Both the position numbers and the translations under genes were made by a program. From Paenibacillus phytohabitans (GTDB taxonomy: Bacteria; Bacillota; Bacilli; Paenibacillales; Paenibacillaceae), in contig NZ_WHOB01000098.1 of the NCBI RefSeq assembly GCF_013141775.1, forward strand, positions 62,001 through 126,000: a stretch of DNA of 64,000 nucleotides. The letters run 5' to 3'. How positions within the stretch are numbered: position 1 is the stretch's first letter; each line of letters starts with the position of its first letter. Below, one piece after another: positions 12,607-21,332 of this stretch. The notes under the pieces are model-generated. The model had not been told where the DNA came from and ran no database searches. It saw nothing but the letters and a program-made list of their open reading frames with translations.

Positions 12607-13922
12607 ACGTGCGCGTAAGGTTCGCGTCTTTGCAGTTTGTATACATAACCTAAGGATAAGAGCAGATAACTTACCCCAAACCCGAGATAGACACCGGTTA
12701 GTTCGAGCTTCCGGATACATACATAAATGATTACCAGGGATACTGCATACACCACCCCCGAGTACACAAGCACCCACTTCTCCAGGTCAATCGCCTGCAG
12801 GGTAGAGCGCATAATCATCTGCAGCCCGTTCATCAGATTCAGCGCCAGCGCCAGGGGAAGAACATGTTCCACTAGTGAAATGACAACGGCTTTGTCTGTA
12901 ATGATGGCAATAAGCGGATAGGAGAAGGAGATCACGATTAAGGTTAGCGGGATGCTGATCATTAACATAAGCTGGAGCGACAGATACGAATATTTGGTGT
13001 ACCCTGCTTGCTGCTTGCCGTAGGCCTGGGCGGTAATTGTCATACAGCTGCCCGCGAAGCAGTACATGGGAATCATAATGATCTCAAGCAAAGTGGTTAC
13101 AACGGTGTATGACGCGATGAATTCAGAATCCAGTCTGGAGATGATCGCCATGATGCCCATTGCAAACAAAGTATATTCAATAAGGTCCTGAAGAGCCATG
13201 GGGAAATAAAGTTTCAGCAGCTGCTTGGCAATGGGCCGGCTGATCTGAAGAGAGAAGCTGAATAAGCTGCTTTTACGGAAAAAATAGATGCAGACTATAA
13301 TGCTCGCACCATAGCCCGCGACAGAGCCGACAGCGGCGCCGCTCATACCCAGCGCAGGAAATCCCCATTTGCCGAAGACGAGCACATAATCGAAGAATAT
13401 ATTCACGATGCCTGCTGCCGCGAAACTGAATGTTAACAGCTTGGCTTGGTTGATGTTCTTGAAATAGGCTGAGAAATTAAACAGAACCACATTCATGCCC
13501 ATAGTCACTCCGCTGATATACAAATAATGAGTGGCAGGTGCGAAATTCAGATCATAGACCGTGCCCAATATCCATCTGCCAGTCCCTAACAGCAGCAGTT
13601 CGAACAGGATGCCGATAATGATGGACATTGTCATGCTTGTATTAAAAGCTTGCCCAAACTTAGGAATATCATTGTTGCCGAAGAATCTTCCGCCGATGAT
13701 GTTGAAGGCTGCGCATAGAATGCCGATCGTTCCGGTGATCAGAAAAATAAAAGATGAGGCGATGCCCACTGCGGCAAATTCTTCAACGCCAAGCCTGCCG
13801 ATAATCGCCTGGTCGCCGAGCTGAAAGAGTAGCTGGAGAATCTGAAGGAAAAGCATAGGGACAACCAGATCGTTGATTAGCCGGAAGTCAGCGCTGTTTC
13901 GGTGAAACCACTTTTTAAGCAT
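12588..13922 (-). CDS. MATE-family multidrug/cation antiporter
   Basis: 444 residues with about 12 hydrophobic helices and the two-fold MATE layout: LINDLVVPMLFLQILQLLFQLGDQAIIGRLG at the start and the repeat-half counterpart near residue 235 (PMALQDLIEYTLFAMGIMAIISRL). Exports drugs or toxic cations by Na+ or H+ antiport across the cytoplasmic membrane. Single gene, convergent with liaR. The ATG at 13922 is followed upstream by an AT-rich promoter region of about 200 bp in which I see no other gene. Confidence 0.88.
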   Translation of the reverse strand: MLKKWFHRNSADFRLINDLVVPMLFLQILQLLFQLGDQAIIGRLGVEEFAAVGIASSFIFLITGTIGILCAAFNIIGGRFFGNNDIPKFGQAFNTSMTMSIIIGILFELLLLGTGRWILGTVYDLNFAPATHYLYISGVTMGMNVVLFNFSAYFKNINQAKLLTFSFAAAGIVNIFFDYVLVFGKWGFPALGMSGAAVGSVAGYGASIIVCIYFFRKSSLFSFSLQISRPIAKQLLKLYFPMALQDLIEYTLFAMGIMAIISRLDSEFIASYTVVTTLLEIIMIPMYCFAGSCMTITAQAYGKQQAGYTKYSYLSLQLMLMISIPLTLIVISFSYPLIAIITDKAVVISLVEHVLPLALALNLMNGLQMIMRSTLQAIDLEKWVLVYSGVVYAVSLVIIYVCIRKLELTGVYLGFGVSYLLLSLGYVYKLQRREPYAHVKTLSR

Positions 13923-14148
13923 GCTGTATGAGTACCTCTTCTATGTAATATAATATGAATCCTATTAATGGAAATATAAACTAATAAATACTTCTATAGA
14001 AGTGATTAAAATCTCATTACATTCCGAGTGAACTATGCAGCTGCCGGATCGGGAGTCTCAGACAGTCTCTCTCAGCGGGTATATCTTTCTCTGAAGCTGG
14101 ATATCCTGTCTAGTAGATTACTAGAACGGATTGAGAGGGAGATGCAGA

Positions 14149-14970
14149 GTGGGGAACAGAGGACAGAGCAGAGTGATACTGGTGCTGGCGGGCTTGTGTG
14201 TGGCGGTTATGCTGCTTAGCGGCTTCCGCAGCGCGGGGACAGCCGGAGGAAATGGCTTACAGGAAGTATCTGCTGTGTCTGCGGTCACTGCTTCTACGGC
14301 CGGTGCGGGAGAGCTTCAGGATTCTCTGGCGCTGCTGACTACACTCGGCCGCGAGGTATCTGCTCCCGGGGCTCCGCTCCGGCTCGTATTGAAGTGGCAG
14401 GGAGAATATAGTGGAGAAGCTGCGGCAGACGCTACTGTACAGAACCTGTCTTCCCGGCTCGGACTCGGTGAAGTCAGCTCCTCTGATGAGGACGGACATC
14501 TAACCTTACGTTCCTCCGCAGAACTCAGTGGAGGAGTGAAGGTCTCCCTGTTCTGGAGCGAGCTCGGCGGCGGACGGAGCTATTGCATCGTCACCTTCGA
14601 GACGGCGGATCTCCTGGACTCGCCGGAGCTTACGTCAGCAGCAGGTGACGCCGGGCAGGCGATGCTACAGGCGGGTATTGTGGCAGAGTGGAACGTCTCT
14701 CTGCAGGCTCCGGCGAAGGAGCAGAGCGGACCGCAGGCTGCGCTCCTGGCCACTGAGCAGAACCTTGCAGCGCAGCTTCCCGGCATTCATGCGGAAGAGA
14801 ACTACGCAGATGAAACTACATCCAGCCGTTCGTATAACGTGCCGGGACTGCAGCGCACCGTCAGCAGCGGCGGACATGAGCTTTCGCTCCAGCTGGCGGT
14901 GCACAGGGACGGGAATGAGGACAGAAACCGCGTGACCCTCGGACTTCCGCTGATTACGATCGAATATTGA
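14149..14970 (+). CDS. YwmB-family secreted/membrane-anchored protein
   Basis: About 273 residues from a GTG at 14149 with GGGAGA upstream; an in-frame TTG at 14131 is the alternative. An N-terminal hydrophobic segment ([15 protein letters not shown]) is followed by an extracytoplasmic domain. The C-terminal run ending [12 protein letters not shown] is characteristic of the YwmB family (TATA-box-binding-like fold), found in spore formers and of unknown function. Ser/Gly/Ala-rich with few basic residues. Monocistronic, with a hairpin terminator 22 bp downstream. Confidence 0.7.
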   Translation: MGNRGQSRVILVLAGLCVAVMLLSGFRSAGTAGGNGLQEVSAVSAVTASTAGAGELQDSLALLTTLGREVSAPGAPLRLVLKWQGEYSGEAAADATVQNLSSRLGLGEVSSSDEDGHLTLRSSAELSGGVKVSLFWSELGGGRSYCIVTFETADLLDSPELTSAAGDAGQAMLQAGIVAEWNVSLQAPAKEQSGPQAALLATEQNLAAQLPGIHAEENYADETTSSRSYNVPGLQRTVSSGGHELSLQLAVHRDGNEDRNRVTLGLPLITIEY

Positions 14971-14991
14971 AGCCGGAGATTTCCGGGCTTA

Positions 14992-15022
14992 CTCCGCAGC
15001 GGCTCCACGTTGCGGAGCTTTT
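14992..15022 (+). terminator. Terminator of the ywmB-like gene
   Basis: CTCCGCA and TGCGGAG pair around a 12-nt loop and run into CTTTT. Confidence 0.65.
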
Positions 15023-15240
15023 GGCGGGACGGTATAATATCGGTAGTATAAGCGGGAACATGTGAAAGCATAAGAAAGAGTAATGGAAAATTACGAAATC
15101 CCGAGAAAAACTGTCAGGAATGTGATAGCATCCTTAGTGCAATTATGATAAAATGACATCACGCCGTCATGCGTATTTTATATCATGACCAGCGCTGAGA
15201 ATGAATGTCAACTATATTACATACAGAGAGATGAGGAGCC

Positions 15241-16791
15241 ATGGCTGAAAATCAAACCCTTGATGCACTGCATACACCCGGTGCTGTATTCTTTATCTTC
15301 GGGGCAACCGGAGATCTAGCCCGGCGTAAGCTTTTCCCGGCGATTTACAGTTTGTACCGTGAAGGCAAGCTGACACATGATTTTGCGGTAATTGGCGTGG
15401 CTCGGCGTCCCCGTACCCAGGATGAATTCCGGGAAGATGTGAAGGAATCCATCCGTGAGTTCTGCCGCTACCAGGCAGGAGATGCTGCGGAATGGAACGA
15501 GTTCGTACAGCATTTTGAATACAAGTCTCTGGACATCAACAATATCGACGGTTTCCGTGAGCTGAATGCCCAGACGGAAGCACTCGAAGAGAAGTTCCAT
15601 ATTCCGGGCAACCGCCTGTTCTATCTGGCGCTTGCACCTGAACTGTTCGGCAGTGTCTCCTTCAACCTGAAGGCTGGCGGCATGCTGCAGACCCGGGGCT
15701 GGAACCGTCTGGTGATCGAGAAGCCATTCGGCTACAATCTGGAGTCCGCTGAACAGCTGAACGAGCAAATCCGCCAGGTGTTCAAGGAAGAAGAGATTTA
15801 CCGGATTGACCATTACCTCGGTAAGGAAATGGTGCAGAATATTGAAGTGATCCGGTTCGCCAATGCTTTCTTCGAGCCGCTGTGGAACAACAAGCATATC
15901 GCCAACATTCAGATCACACTCGGGGAAACCGTGGGTGTGGAAGAGCGCGGCGGGTATTACGATCATGCCGGAGCACTGCGCGATATGGGTCAGAACCATA
16001 TTCTGCAGCTGCTGACAATGATCGCTATGGAACCGCCAAGCCGTCTGCTGGCTGAAGATATCCGTGATGAGAAAGTGAAGGTGCTTCGTTCGCTGCGTCC
16101 TTACGCTACGGCGGAAGAGGTTCGCGAGAACGTGGTGCGCGGTCAATACACGCAAGGGCTCTACAAGGGCAAGACCCTTCCGGCATACCGACAGGAAGAC
16201 AAGGTAGACCCGGAATCGAATACGGAGACGTATTTCGCAGCCCGTGTATTTGTTGACAACTTCCGCTGGGCAGGAGTTCCATTCTACATCCGTACAGGTA
16301 AACGTCTGCCTGTGAAGACCACGGAAGTGGTTGTAGAGTTTAAGGGAATGCCGACCAACGTTTATCTGGGCCAGAAGCATAATCTGGAGCCGAACCTGCT
16401 CGTAATCCGGGTGAATCCGATGGAAGGCATCTATGTGAAGATCAATGCCAAGAAGCCGGGCTCGGAATCGGAAATTCAGCCGCTGGCGATGGATTTCTGC
16501 CAGAGCTGCATGATCGGCATCAACTCGCCGGAAGCTTATGAGCGTCTGCTGCATGATGCTGCGCGCGGAGATTCCACTTACTTCACCCGCTGGGATGAAG
16601 TGTCCTCGGCATGGTCCTTCGTGGACCGTATTGCCAAGGCATGGAAGGAAGAGAGTAACGATCTCGCTTCCTATCCTGCCGGCTCCTGGGGGCCGGTCGA
16701 AGCCGATCAGCTGCTGGCTGGCGAAGGCTTCCACTGGTGGCCGGTTAACGGCCAGGATGAAGACAATGTGGTTTGGCAGGTTAACCGCTAA
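15241..16791 (+). CDS. zwf: Glucose-6-phosphate 1-dehydrogenase
   Basis: 516 residues, full length for the family. The NADP-binding loop is GATGDLARRKLFP (residues 21-33). The active-site signature RIDHYLGKE lies near residue 188, and the catalytic His region YDHAGALRDMGQNHILQL near 240. Oxidises glucose 6-phosphate to 6-phosphogluconolactone with NADP, the entry to the oxidative pentose phosphate pathway; cytoplasmic. GAGATGAGGAGCC precedes the ATG. Monocistronic here, with a clear terminator. The 270 bp upstream contain a TATGATAAAAT-like -10 near 15145 but no riboswitch fold I can recognise. Confidence 0.97.
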   Translation: MAENQTLDALHTPGAVFFIFGATGDLARRKLFPAIYSLYREGKLTHDFAVIGVARRPRTQDEFREDVKESIREFCRYQAGDAAEWNEFVQHFEYKSLDINNIDGFRELNAQTEALEEKFHIPGNRLFYLALAPELFGSVSFNLKAGGMLQTRGWNRLVIEKPFGYNLESAEQLNEQIRQVFKEEEIYRIDHYLGKEMVQNIEVIRFANAFFEPLWNNKHIANIQITLGETVGVEERGGYYDHAGALRDMGQNHILQLLTMIAMEPPSRLLAEDIRDEKVKVLRSLRPYATAEEVRENVVRGQYTQGLYKGKTLPAYRQEDKVDPESNTETYFAARVFVDNFRWAGVPFYIRTGKRLPVKTTEVVVEFKGMPTNVYLGQKHNLEPNLLVIRVNPMEGIYVKINAKKPGSESEIQPLAMDFCQSCMIGINSPEAYERLLHDAARGDSTYFTRWDEVSSAWSFVDRIAKAWKEESNDLASYPAGSWGPVEADQLLAGEGFHWWPVNGQDEDNVVWQVNR

Positions 16792-16814
16792 ATCCTGAAT
16801 AAGAGTACTGTTAG

Positions 16815-16850
16815 AGATCCCTCTGCATATCGCTGCAGGGGGATCTTTTT
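16815..16850 (+). terminator. zwf terminator
   Basis: AGATCCCTCTGCA pairs with TGCAGGGGGATCT around a 6-nt loop, followed by TTTT. Confidence 0.92.
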
Positions 16851-17172
16851 GCGGAATAACGGATTTCCTGCGGACCAGTCAGCCGAATTTGCGCTAAAGC
16901 TGGAATTTCTGTACATAATATTGCAAGATATTTGACTTGCGGAGCTTTTTTGTAGATAATGTTTGCCGGATTTTGCTATACTAAAAAGGATGCTTTCAAA
17001 ATAAAGAATTTCTAGGCAAGGCGCCATAAAATATCCTATAAACCGTACTTCAACGATGTAACGATGAATTCTACGTGAAAGGATCTGGACGAATGAGTAG
17101 TGCACCGATTTGATGAAATCCGGTAATTGAAGCAGAAGCATGGATGAATTTATATATGAAGGGATATGTGTA

Positions 17173-18759
17173 ATGAATAAGGCACCGGACCACAAGCTTC
17201 AGAGTGAAGTAGACAAACGCAGAACCTTTGCGATAATTTCCCACCCGGATGCGGGTAAAACAACGCTGACCGAGAAACTGCTCCTCTTCGGGGGCGCTAT
17301 CCGCTTAGCAGGAACAGTCAAAGCCCGTAAGGCAAGCAAGCATGCCACAAGTGACTGGATGGAAATTGAGAAGCAGCGCGGAATCTCCGTTACTTCTTCA
17401 GTCATGCAGTTTGATTATCTGGACCACCGGGTGAACATTCTGGATACCCCGGGTCACCAGGATTTCAGTGAAGACACTTACCGTACGCTTACTGCGGCTG
17501 ACAGTGCGGTCATGCTGATCGACGTCGCCAAGGGTGTGGAAACACAGACGATCAAGCTGTTCCAGGTCTGTGCCAAGCGGGGCATTCCGATCTTCACCTT
17601 CATCAACAAGCTGGACCGTGAAGGCCGCAATCCATTTGAGCTGATGGAAGAGCTGGAGAATGTACTGGGTATCCGCTCTGTGCCGATGAACTGGCCGATC
17701 GGCATGGGCCGCGAGCTGTGCGGCGTATACGACCGGATGAAGAATCAGGTTGAGCTGTTCCAGGGCGACGATCATTCCGTGATCAGAGTACAAAAAGTGG
17801 AAAGCTACCGCGACCCGATCATCCGCGAGATGGCCGGAGAATACCTGCATGACCAATTATGTGCGGATCTGGAGCTGCTGGATGTTGCAGGCGATCCGTT
17901 TGACTATGAGAAAGTACTCCGCGGAGAGATTACTCCGGTATTCTTCGGCAGTGCGATCAACAACTTCGGCGTGCAGACCTTCCTGGATAACTTCCTGGAT
18001 CTTGCACCGAAGCCTGAACCGCGCCGCAGTACTGCTGGATCTGTTGAACCGACAAATGAGAAATTCACCGGCTATGTGTTCAAAATCCAGGCTAACATGA
18101 ACCCGGCTCACCGTGACCGCATTGCCTTCCTGCGCATTGTGTCCGGCAAGTTCGAGCGTGGCATGAGTGTGAAGCATGTGCGTGCCGGCAAAGACATCAA
18201 GCTGTCCCAGCCGCAGCAGTTCCTGGCCCAGGACCGCGATATTGTAGAAGAGGCGTATCCGGGTGATATTATCGGTCTGTTCGACCCGGGTATCTTCCGC
18301 ATTGGAGATACGCTGAGTCAGGCAGGGGATATCGAATTCGATGAGCTGCCGACGTTCTCACCGGAGATTTTCTCCAAAGTGAGCATTAAGAATGCCCTGA
18401 AATCGAAGCAGTTCCAGAAGGGCATTGACCAGTTAACTGAAGAGGGCATGATCCAGGTGTTCCGCACCGTTAACTTCGATGATATCCTGCTGGGCGTTGT
18501 CGGACAGCTGCAGTTCGAGGTGTTCGAGTACCGCATGAAGGGCGAGTACGGCGTAGATGTCCAGCTGCAGCGGATGAGCTACCAGTTCGCGCGCTGGATT
18601 GTGGATGACAACAAGCCGGACGCAAGCAAATTCCGGATCAACTCCACACTGGTTACCGATAAGAAGGGTAATTATGTAGTGCTGTTCGAGAACGAATACG
18701 CCATGCGGACCGCGATGGAGAAGAATCCGACGGCTAAATTCCTGGAAACCGCGCCTTGA
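17173..18759 (+). CDS. prfC: Peptide chain release factor 3
   Basis: 528 residues from the ATG at 17173 (GAAGGGAT eight bases before), the usual RF3 length; an in-frame ATG at 17140 would add 11 residues. GTPase motifs: G1 SHPDAGKTTLTE, G3 DTPGHQDF, G4 NKLDRE. The following beta-barrel and RF3 C-terminal domain (GVVGQLQFEVFEYRMKGEYGVDV) separate it from EF-G. It recycles RF1/RF2 from the terminating ribosome. Monocistronic, 320-bp upstream region with AT-rich promoter-like sequence, strong bidirectional hairpin after the stop. Confidence 0.95.
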   Translation: MNKAPDHKLQSEVDKRRTFAIISHPDAGKTTLTEKLLLFGGAIRLAGTVKARKASKHATSDWMEIEKQRGISVTSSVMQFDYLDHRVNILDTPGHQDFSEDTYRTLTAADSAVMLIDVAKGVETQTIKLFQVCAKRGIPIFTFINKLDREGRNPFELMEELENVLGIRSVPMNWPIGMGRELCGVYDRMKNQVELFQGDDHSVIRVQKVESYRDPIIREMAGEYLHDQLCADLELLDVAGDPFDYEKVLRGEITPVFFGSAINNFGVQTFLDNFLDLAPKPEPRRSTAGSVEPTNEKFTGYVFKIQANMNPAHRDRIAFLRIVSGKFERGMSVKHVRAGKDIKLSQPQQFLAQDRDIVEEAYPGDIIGLFDPGIFRIGDTLSQAGDIEFDELPTFSPEIFSKVSIKNALKSKQFQKGIDQLTEEGMIQVFRTVNFDDILLGVVGQLQFEVFEYRMKGEYGVDVQLQRMSYQFARWIVDDNKPDASKFRINSTLVTDKKGNYVVLFENEYAMRTAMEKNPTAKFLETAP

Positions 18760-18810
18760 AAAGTACAGTTGAAGTAGGATAAGCTGACCGCTTATTCCAT
18801 TGTTTGTTAT

Positions 18811-18863
18811 AAAAAACCTCCGCGATCCACTGTGCAGCTGCACATGTGGAGGCGGAGGTTTTT
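18811..18863. terminator. Bidirectional terminator between prfC and sspI
   Basis: A-tract, then CCTCCGC ... TGTGCAGCTGCACA ... GGCGGAGG, then T-tract: a long nested hairpin with A and T runs on opposite sides, serving the convergent prfC and sspI genes. Confidence 0.9.
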
Positions 18864-18879
18864 GACGGAATGAACCTCT

Positions 18880-19116
18880 TTAGGAGGTGATGGACCCTGG
18901 CGTGAGCTTCTCCAAATGTCTGTGCAGCATGGAGAGCACCCGGTCCTGCTTGGCGGGATCAAGGTCCTTCCAGATCATTTCGAAGACAACGCCGAGTCCG
19001 GGGAGCGCGGCTTCCGGCCCGTCCACGGAGTTCTCGATCACTTCCCGCAGACCTTCTTCGGTCTGTCCGTGAATCTTGTGTACAATAGCCTGGCGCAAAT
19101 CAATGGTGACTGGCAT
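18880..19116 (-). CDS. sspI: Small acid-soluble spore protein I
   Basis: 78 residues. The core LRQAIVHKIHGQTEEGLREVIENSVDGPE-ALPGLGVVFEMIWK matches the SspI family (LRKAIV, then LPGLGVLFE-IWK). A minor spore protein made in the forespore late in sporulation; its presence shows that the organism sporulates. AGGAGG lies 8 bp before the ATG. The family is usually about 70 residues; the C-terminal tail (KLTPGSITS) is slightly longer. Confidence 0.87.
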   Translation of the reverse strand: MPVTIDLRQAIVHKIHGQTEEGLREVIENSVDGPEAALPGLGVVFEMIWKDLDPAKQDRVLSMLHRHLEKLTPGSITS

Positions 19117-19127
19117 AATCGACCTCC

Positions 19128-19212
19128 TTAAGTTTTGTTGGCATAGGCTTCCTGGCTCAGCTTCGCAAAACTGGCTTCGGGAGCATGGGCTTAGGTTTTG
19201 TTAGCATAGGCT
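19128..19212. repeat. Direct repeat in the sspI upstream region
   Basis: A 22-bp unit containing GTTTTGTTRGCATAGGCT occurs at 19128-19149 and 19191-19212 with two differences, 63 bp apart. The first copy abuts the sspI ribosome site, so it looks like a small tandem duplication of the leader region. Confidence 0.6.
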
Positions 19213-19311
19213 CTTAATAAGGTGCCCTGCGGCAGCGCTGAAAATTCAAGTTTATAACGGCTTATGCTATACTGTTTGAGATGCAAAATGCGGGCGGGAG
19301 GTACAACATTT

Positions 19312-19971
19312 ATGGCAAAAAAACAATATGCCGTCATCGGAATGGGACGTTTCGGCTCAAGTGTAGCCAAGGCGCTCAGCGGTATGGGCTTTGATGTACT
19401 GGCCATTGATGCGGATGAGCAGCGCACCCAGGAAATTTCGAATATTGTTACTCATGCCGTATCCGCGGATTCGACCGATGAAGAGGCACTGCGTGCGCTC
19501 GGAATCCGTAACTTCGATGTGGTGGTTGTCGCGATTGGCGAGGATATTCAGGCCAGTATTCTAACGACGCTGATTCTGAAGGATCTTGGCGTACCTGCAA
19601 TTCTGGTTAAGGCCAAAAGCGAGCTGCACGGCAAGGTATTGAGTAAAATCGGTGCAGATAAGGTAATCTACCCTGAACGGGATATGGGCATGCGGGTGGC
19701 GCATCATCTGGCCTCGCCGAACATCCTTGATTATATAGAGCTGTCGCCGGACTACAGCATTCTGGATATGAAGGTTTCAGGTCCGATGCTCGGCAAGAAT
19801 CTGCAGGAGCTTAACATTCGTGCCAAATATGGCTGTAACGTGATGGCCATCCGCCGGGGAGAGGAAATGAATATTTCTCCCAGAGCGGAGGATCGCCTGA
19901 GCGAGGGCGATGTACTTGTCATCGTCGGACGGAAGGACAACCTGACGAAGCTGGAAATGGCTTATCAATAG
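19312..19971 (+). CDS. ktrA: Ktr/Trk-type potassium uptake regulatory subunit
   Basis: 219 residues from the ATG at 19312 (GGGAGG before it); a longer frame from 19264 lacks a ribosome site. Rossmann RCK-N domain with AVIGMGRFGSSVAKAL (residues 7-22) and acidic DADEQRT; then an RCK-C/TrkA_C domain (about 135-219; ISPRAEDRLSEGDVLVIVG). KtrA-like proteins form octameric rings that gate the KtrB channel with ATP/ADP or c-di-AMP. No membrane subunit gene is adjacent, as is common for KtrC-type loci, so A or C cannot be distinguished. Confidence 0.87.
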   Translation: MAKKQYAVIGMGRFGSSVAKALSGMGFDVLAIDADEQRTQEISNIVTHAVSADSTDEEALRALGIRNFDVVVVAIGEDIQASILTTLILKDLGVPAILVKAKSELHGKVLSKIGADKVIYPERDMGMRVAHHLASPNILDYIELSPDYSILDMKVSGPMLGKNLQELNIRAKYGCNVMAIRRGEEMNISPRAEDRLSEGDVLVIVGRKDNLTKLEMAYQ

Positions 19972-20050
19972 GGCTGTATGGATGAATGATTACAGGTACA
20001 GGCCGGGTTCAAGTACGGATATTAGTACAGATACAAGTACAGATAGGTAG

Positions 20051-20239
20051 GGTTAGTTGTATTTTGTGCAGTTATTTTAAATGAATTAATCCGTTATTTG
20101 CAAATAGATGTATCTGGTACAACTAAAATTACACAAATGGCGGAATTTCACTCCACCCGCTACTTTTAGTTGTACAGACTGCAGTTAAAAGGGGATTTGC
20201 TGCGGAAAGGCTGTTTTTAGTTGTACTAACTACAGTTAA
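20051..20239. repeat. Cluster of TTTTAGTTGTAC intergenic repeats
   Basis: The 332-bp gap between the ktrA-like gene and the methyltransferase gene holds no ORF but four related units: 20051-20080 (GTTAGTTGTATTTTGTGCAG), 20117-20128 (inverse, GTACAACTAAAA), 20164-20190 and 20215-20239 (both TTTTAGTTGTAC, nine variable bases, then TTAA). The last two are 51 bp apart. A further GTACAGATA repeat is at about 19990-20045. These look like dispersed intergenic repeats or binding sites, not like a hairpin terminator. Confidence 0.55.
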
Positions 20240-20303
20240 GTCGCCCGGTTGGTTTAGCATACTTAAAATCGGGAATCTGCAAGCAACAGAAAGGTAGGAC
20301 CTC

Positions 20304-21101
20304 ATGGAAATTATTTCGCCGCAGAATACGCGGGTGAAGGAATGGGCTGGACTGCAGGAGAAGAAGCACCGCGACAAGTCCGGTAAATATATCGTAGAAG
20401 GCATCCATCTGGTGCAGGAGGCGTTGCAGGCGGAAGCAGATGTGGAATGCCTGGCCTTTGATCTGGATAAAGGCATGCCGTCCGAGCTGAAGCCTCTGCT
20501 TCAGGCCGTGCAGGGCATGGAGGTAATTGGCGTGTCAGCAGCGGTGATTGCGAAGTGCAGCAGCACGAATACACCGCAGCCGGTGTTTGCGGTTGTGCGC
20601 AAGGAACAGCAGGGCGTGGAGGCCATCCTGGCGAAGCCGGATAGTCTGGTTGTTGTGCTGGACGGGGTCCAGGACCCCGGCAACGTGGGCACAATCATCC
20701 GCAGTGCCGATGCGGCAGGTGCGGACGGGGTGATCCTCGGCCAAGGCTGCGCCGATCTTTTCAATCCGAAGACCATCCGTTCCACGATGGGCTCGATGTT
20801 CCATCTCCCGGTAGTGGAAGGAGATCTCGGCACGATTCTGCCGCAGGCGCGGGAACGCGGTGCGCTGCTGGTAAGCACTTCGCTGACAGGTGAAGATTCC
20901 TGCTACACCCATGACTTCCAGGGCAGCCAGTGGCTGCTGATCGGCAGCGAAGGCAAAGGCATCTCGCCGGAGACGGCAGCCCTTGTCGACAAGAGCATCA
21001 TCATCCCGATGGCCGGCCGCGCCGAATCGCTGAACGCGGCGATGGCGGCAACGATCCTTTTATTTGAGGGGATGCGGCAGCGGGGGATTCACGGGAAGTA
21101 G
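20304..21101 (+). CDS. TrmH/SpoU-family RNA 2'-O-methyltransferase
   Basis: 265 residues. An N-terminal substrate-binding domain (about 1-95; SPQNTRVKEWAGLQEKKHRDKSGKYIVEG) is followed by the SPOUT knot: motif 1 VLDGVQDPGNVGTIIRSADAAG, motif 2 LLIGSEGKGIS, motif 3 IPMAGRAESLNAAMAATILL. YsgA-like: methylates rRNA (probably 23S) using SAM. In Bacilli this gene normally precedes pheST; here an inserted Tn7-like element begins 13 bp after its stop codon, and the 3' end of the gene is probably the element's recognition site. Its original terminator is now at 44574. Confidence 0.9.
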   Translation: MEIISPQNTRVKEWAGLQEKKHRDKSGKYIVEGIHLVQEALQAEADVECLAFDLDKGMPSELKPLLQAVQGMEVIGVSAAVIAKCSSTNTPQPVFAVVRKEQQGVEAILAKPDSLVVVLDGVQDPGNVGTIIRSADAAGADGVILGQGCADLFNPKTIRSTMGSMFHLPVVEGDLGTILPQARERGALLVSTSLTGEDSCYTHDFQGSQWLLIGSEGKGISPETAALVDKSIIIPMAGRAESLNAAMAATILLFEGMRQRGIHGK

Positions 21102-21109
21102 ATTGGAAA

Positions 21110-21114
21110 ATATG
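21110..21114. repeat. Target site duplication, left copy (ATATG)
   Basis: ATATG directly precedes the element's TGTGAG terminus, and the same five bases directly follow the opposite terminus at 44539-44543. Five bp is the duplication made by Tn7-family transposases. Joining the flanks at one ATATG restores a continuous methyltransferase 3' region plus terminator. Confidence 0.9.
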
Positions 21115-21139
21115 TGTGAGTTGTAATTCATCTTGTCAC
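21115..21139. repeat. Left terminal inverted repeat of the Tn7-like element
   Basis: 25 bp beginning TGTGAGTTGTAATTC and ending TTGTCAC; pairs with 44514-44538 with one mismatch (C/T). Confidence 0.92.
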
Positions 21140-21142
21140 CGT

Positions 21143-21185
21143 TTGTAATGTAGTTTGGCACAGGTTTGTAACGATTTTTGGCACA
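21143..21185 (+). promoter_or_regulatory. TnsB-type binding sites L1 and L2
   Basis: Two direct copies, 23 bp apart: TTGTAATGTAGTTTGGCACA (21143-21162) and TTGTAACGATTTTTGGCACA (21166-21185). Their complements recur at the right end, which is the hallmark of Tn7-family end architecture. Confidence 0.85.
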
Positions 21186-21193
21186 AGTATTTC

Positions 21194-21236
21194 AGTCCTG
21201 ATGGTCAAGAAACCCTTGATTTATCAGGACTTTTTT
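21194..21236 (+). terminator. Terminator inside the left end, near copy of the host gene's terminator
   Basis: Hairpin AGTCCTGAT..TCAAG / CTTGA..ATCAGGACT followed by six T. It agrees with 44574-44616, outside the right end, at 38 of 43 positions. It stops transcription coming from the methyltransferase gene before it enters the element. Confidence 0.85.
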
Positions 21237-21303
21237 ATAATTATCCTTATGTATTATCAAAGGTGCTCTAAATAGATAAAACTGATTTTGGGTTTAAAAG
21301 CTC

Positions 21304-21323
21304 GTGTAACGATTGTTGGCACA
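21304..21323 (+). promoter_or_regulatory. TnsB-type binding site L3
   Basis: GTGTAACGATTGTTGGCACA, same orientation as L1 and L2 but 119 bp further in and right in front of the Xre gene, so end binding and transcription of that gene may interfere with each other. Confidence 0.8.
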
Positions 21324-21332
21324 AATCGTAGT

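Noticed and set aside
14971-15240. Riboswitch or leader before zwf
   Set aside because: Apart from the preceding gene's terminator and a possible -10 box, no conserved leader fold is recognisable.
15316-16734. Minus-strand ORF of 472 codons
   Set aside because: Lies wholly opposite zwf, has no recognisable domain, and its openness follows from the codon bias of zwf.
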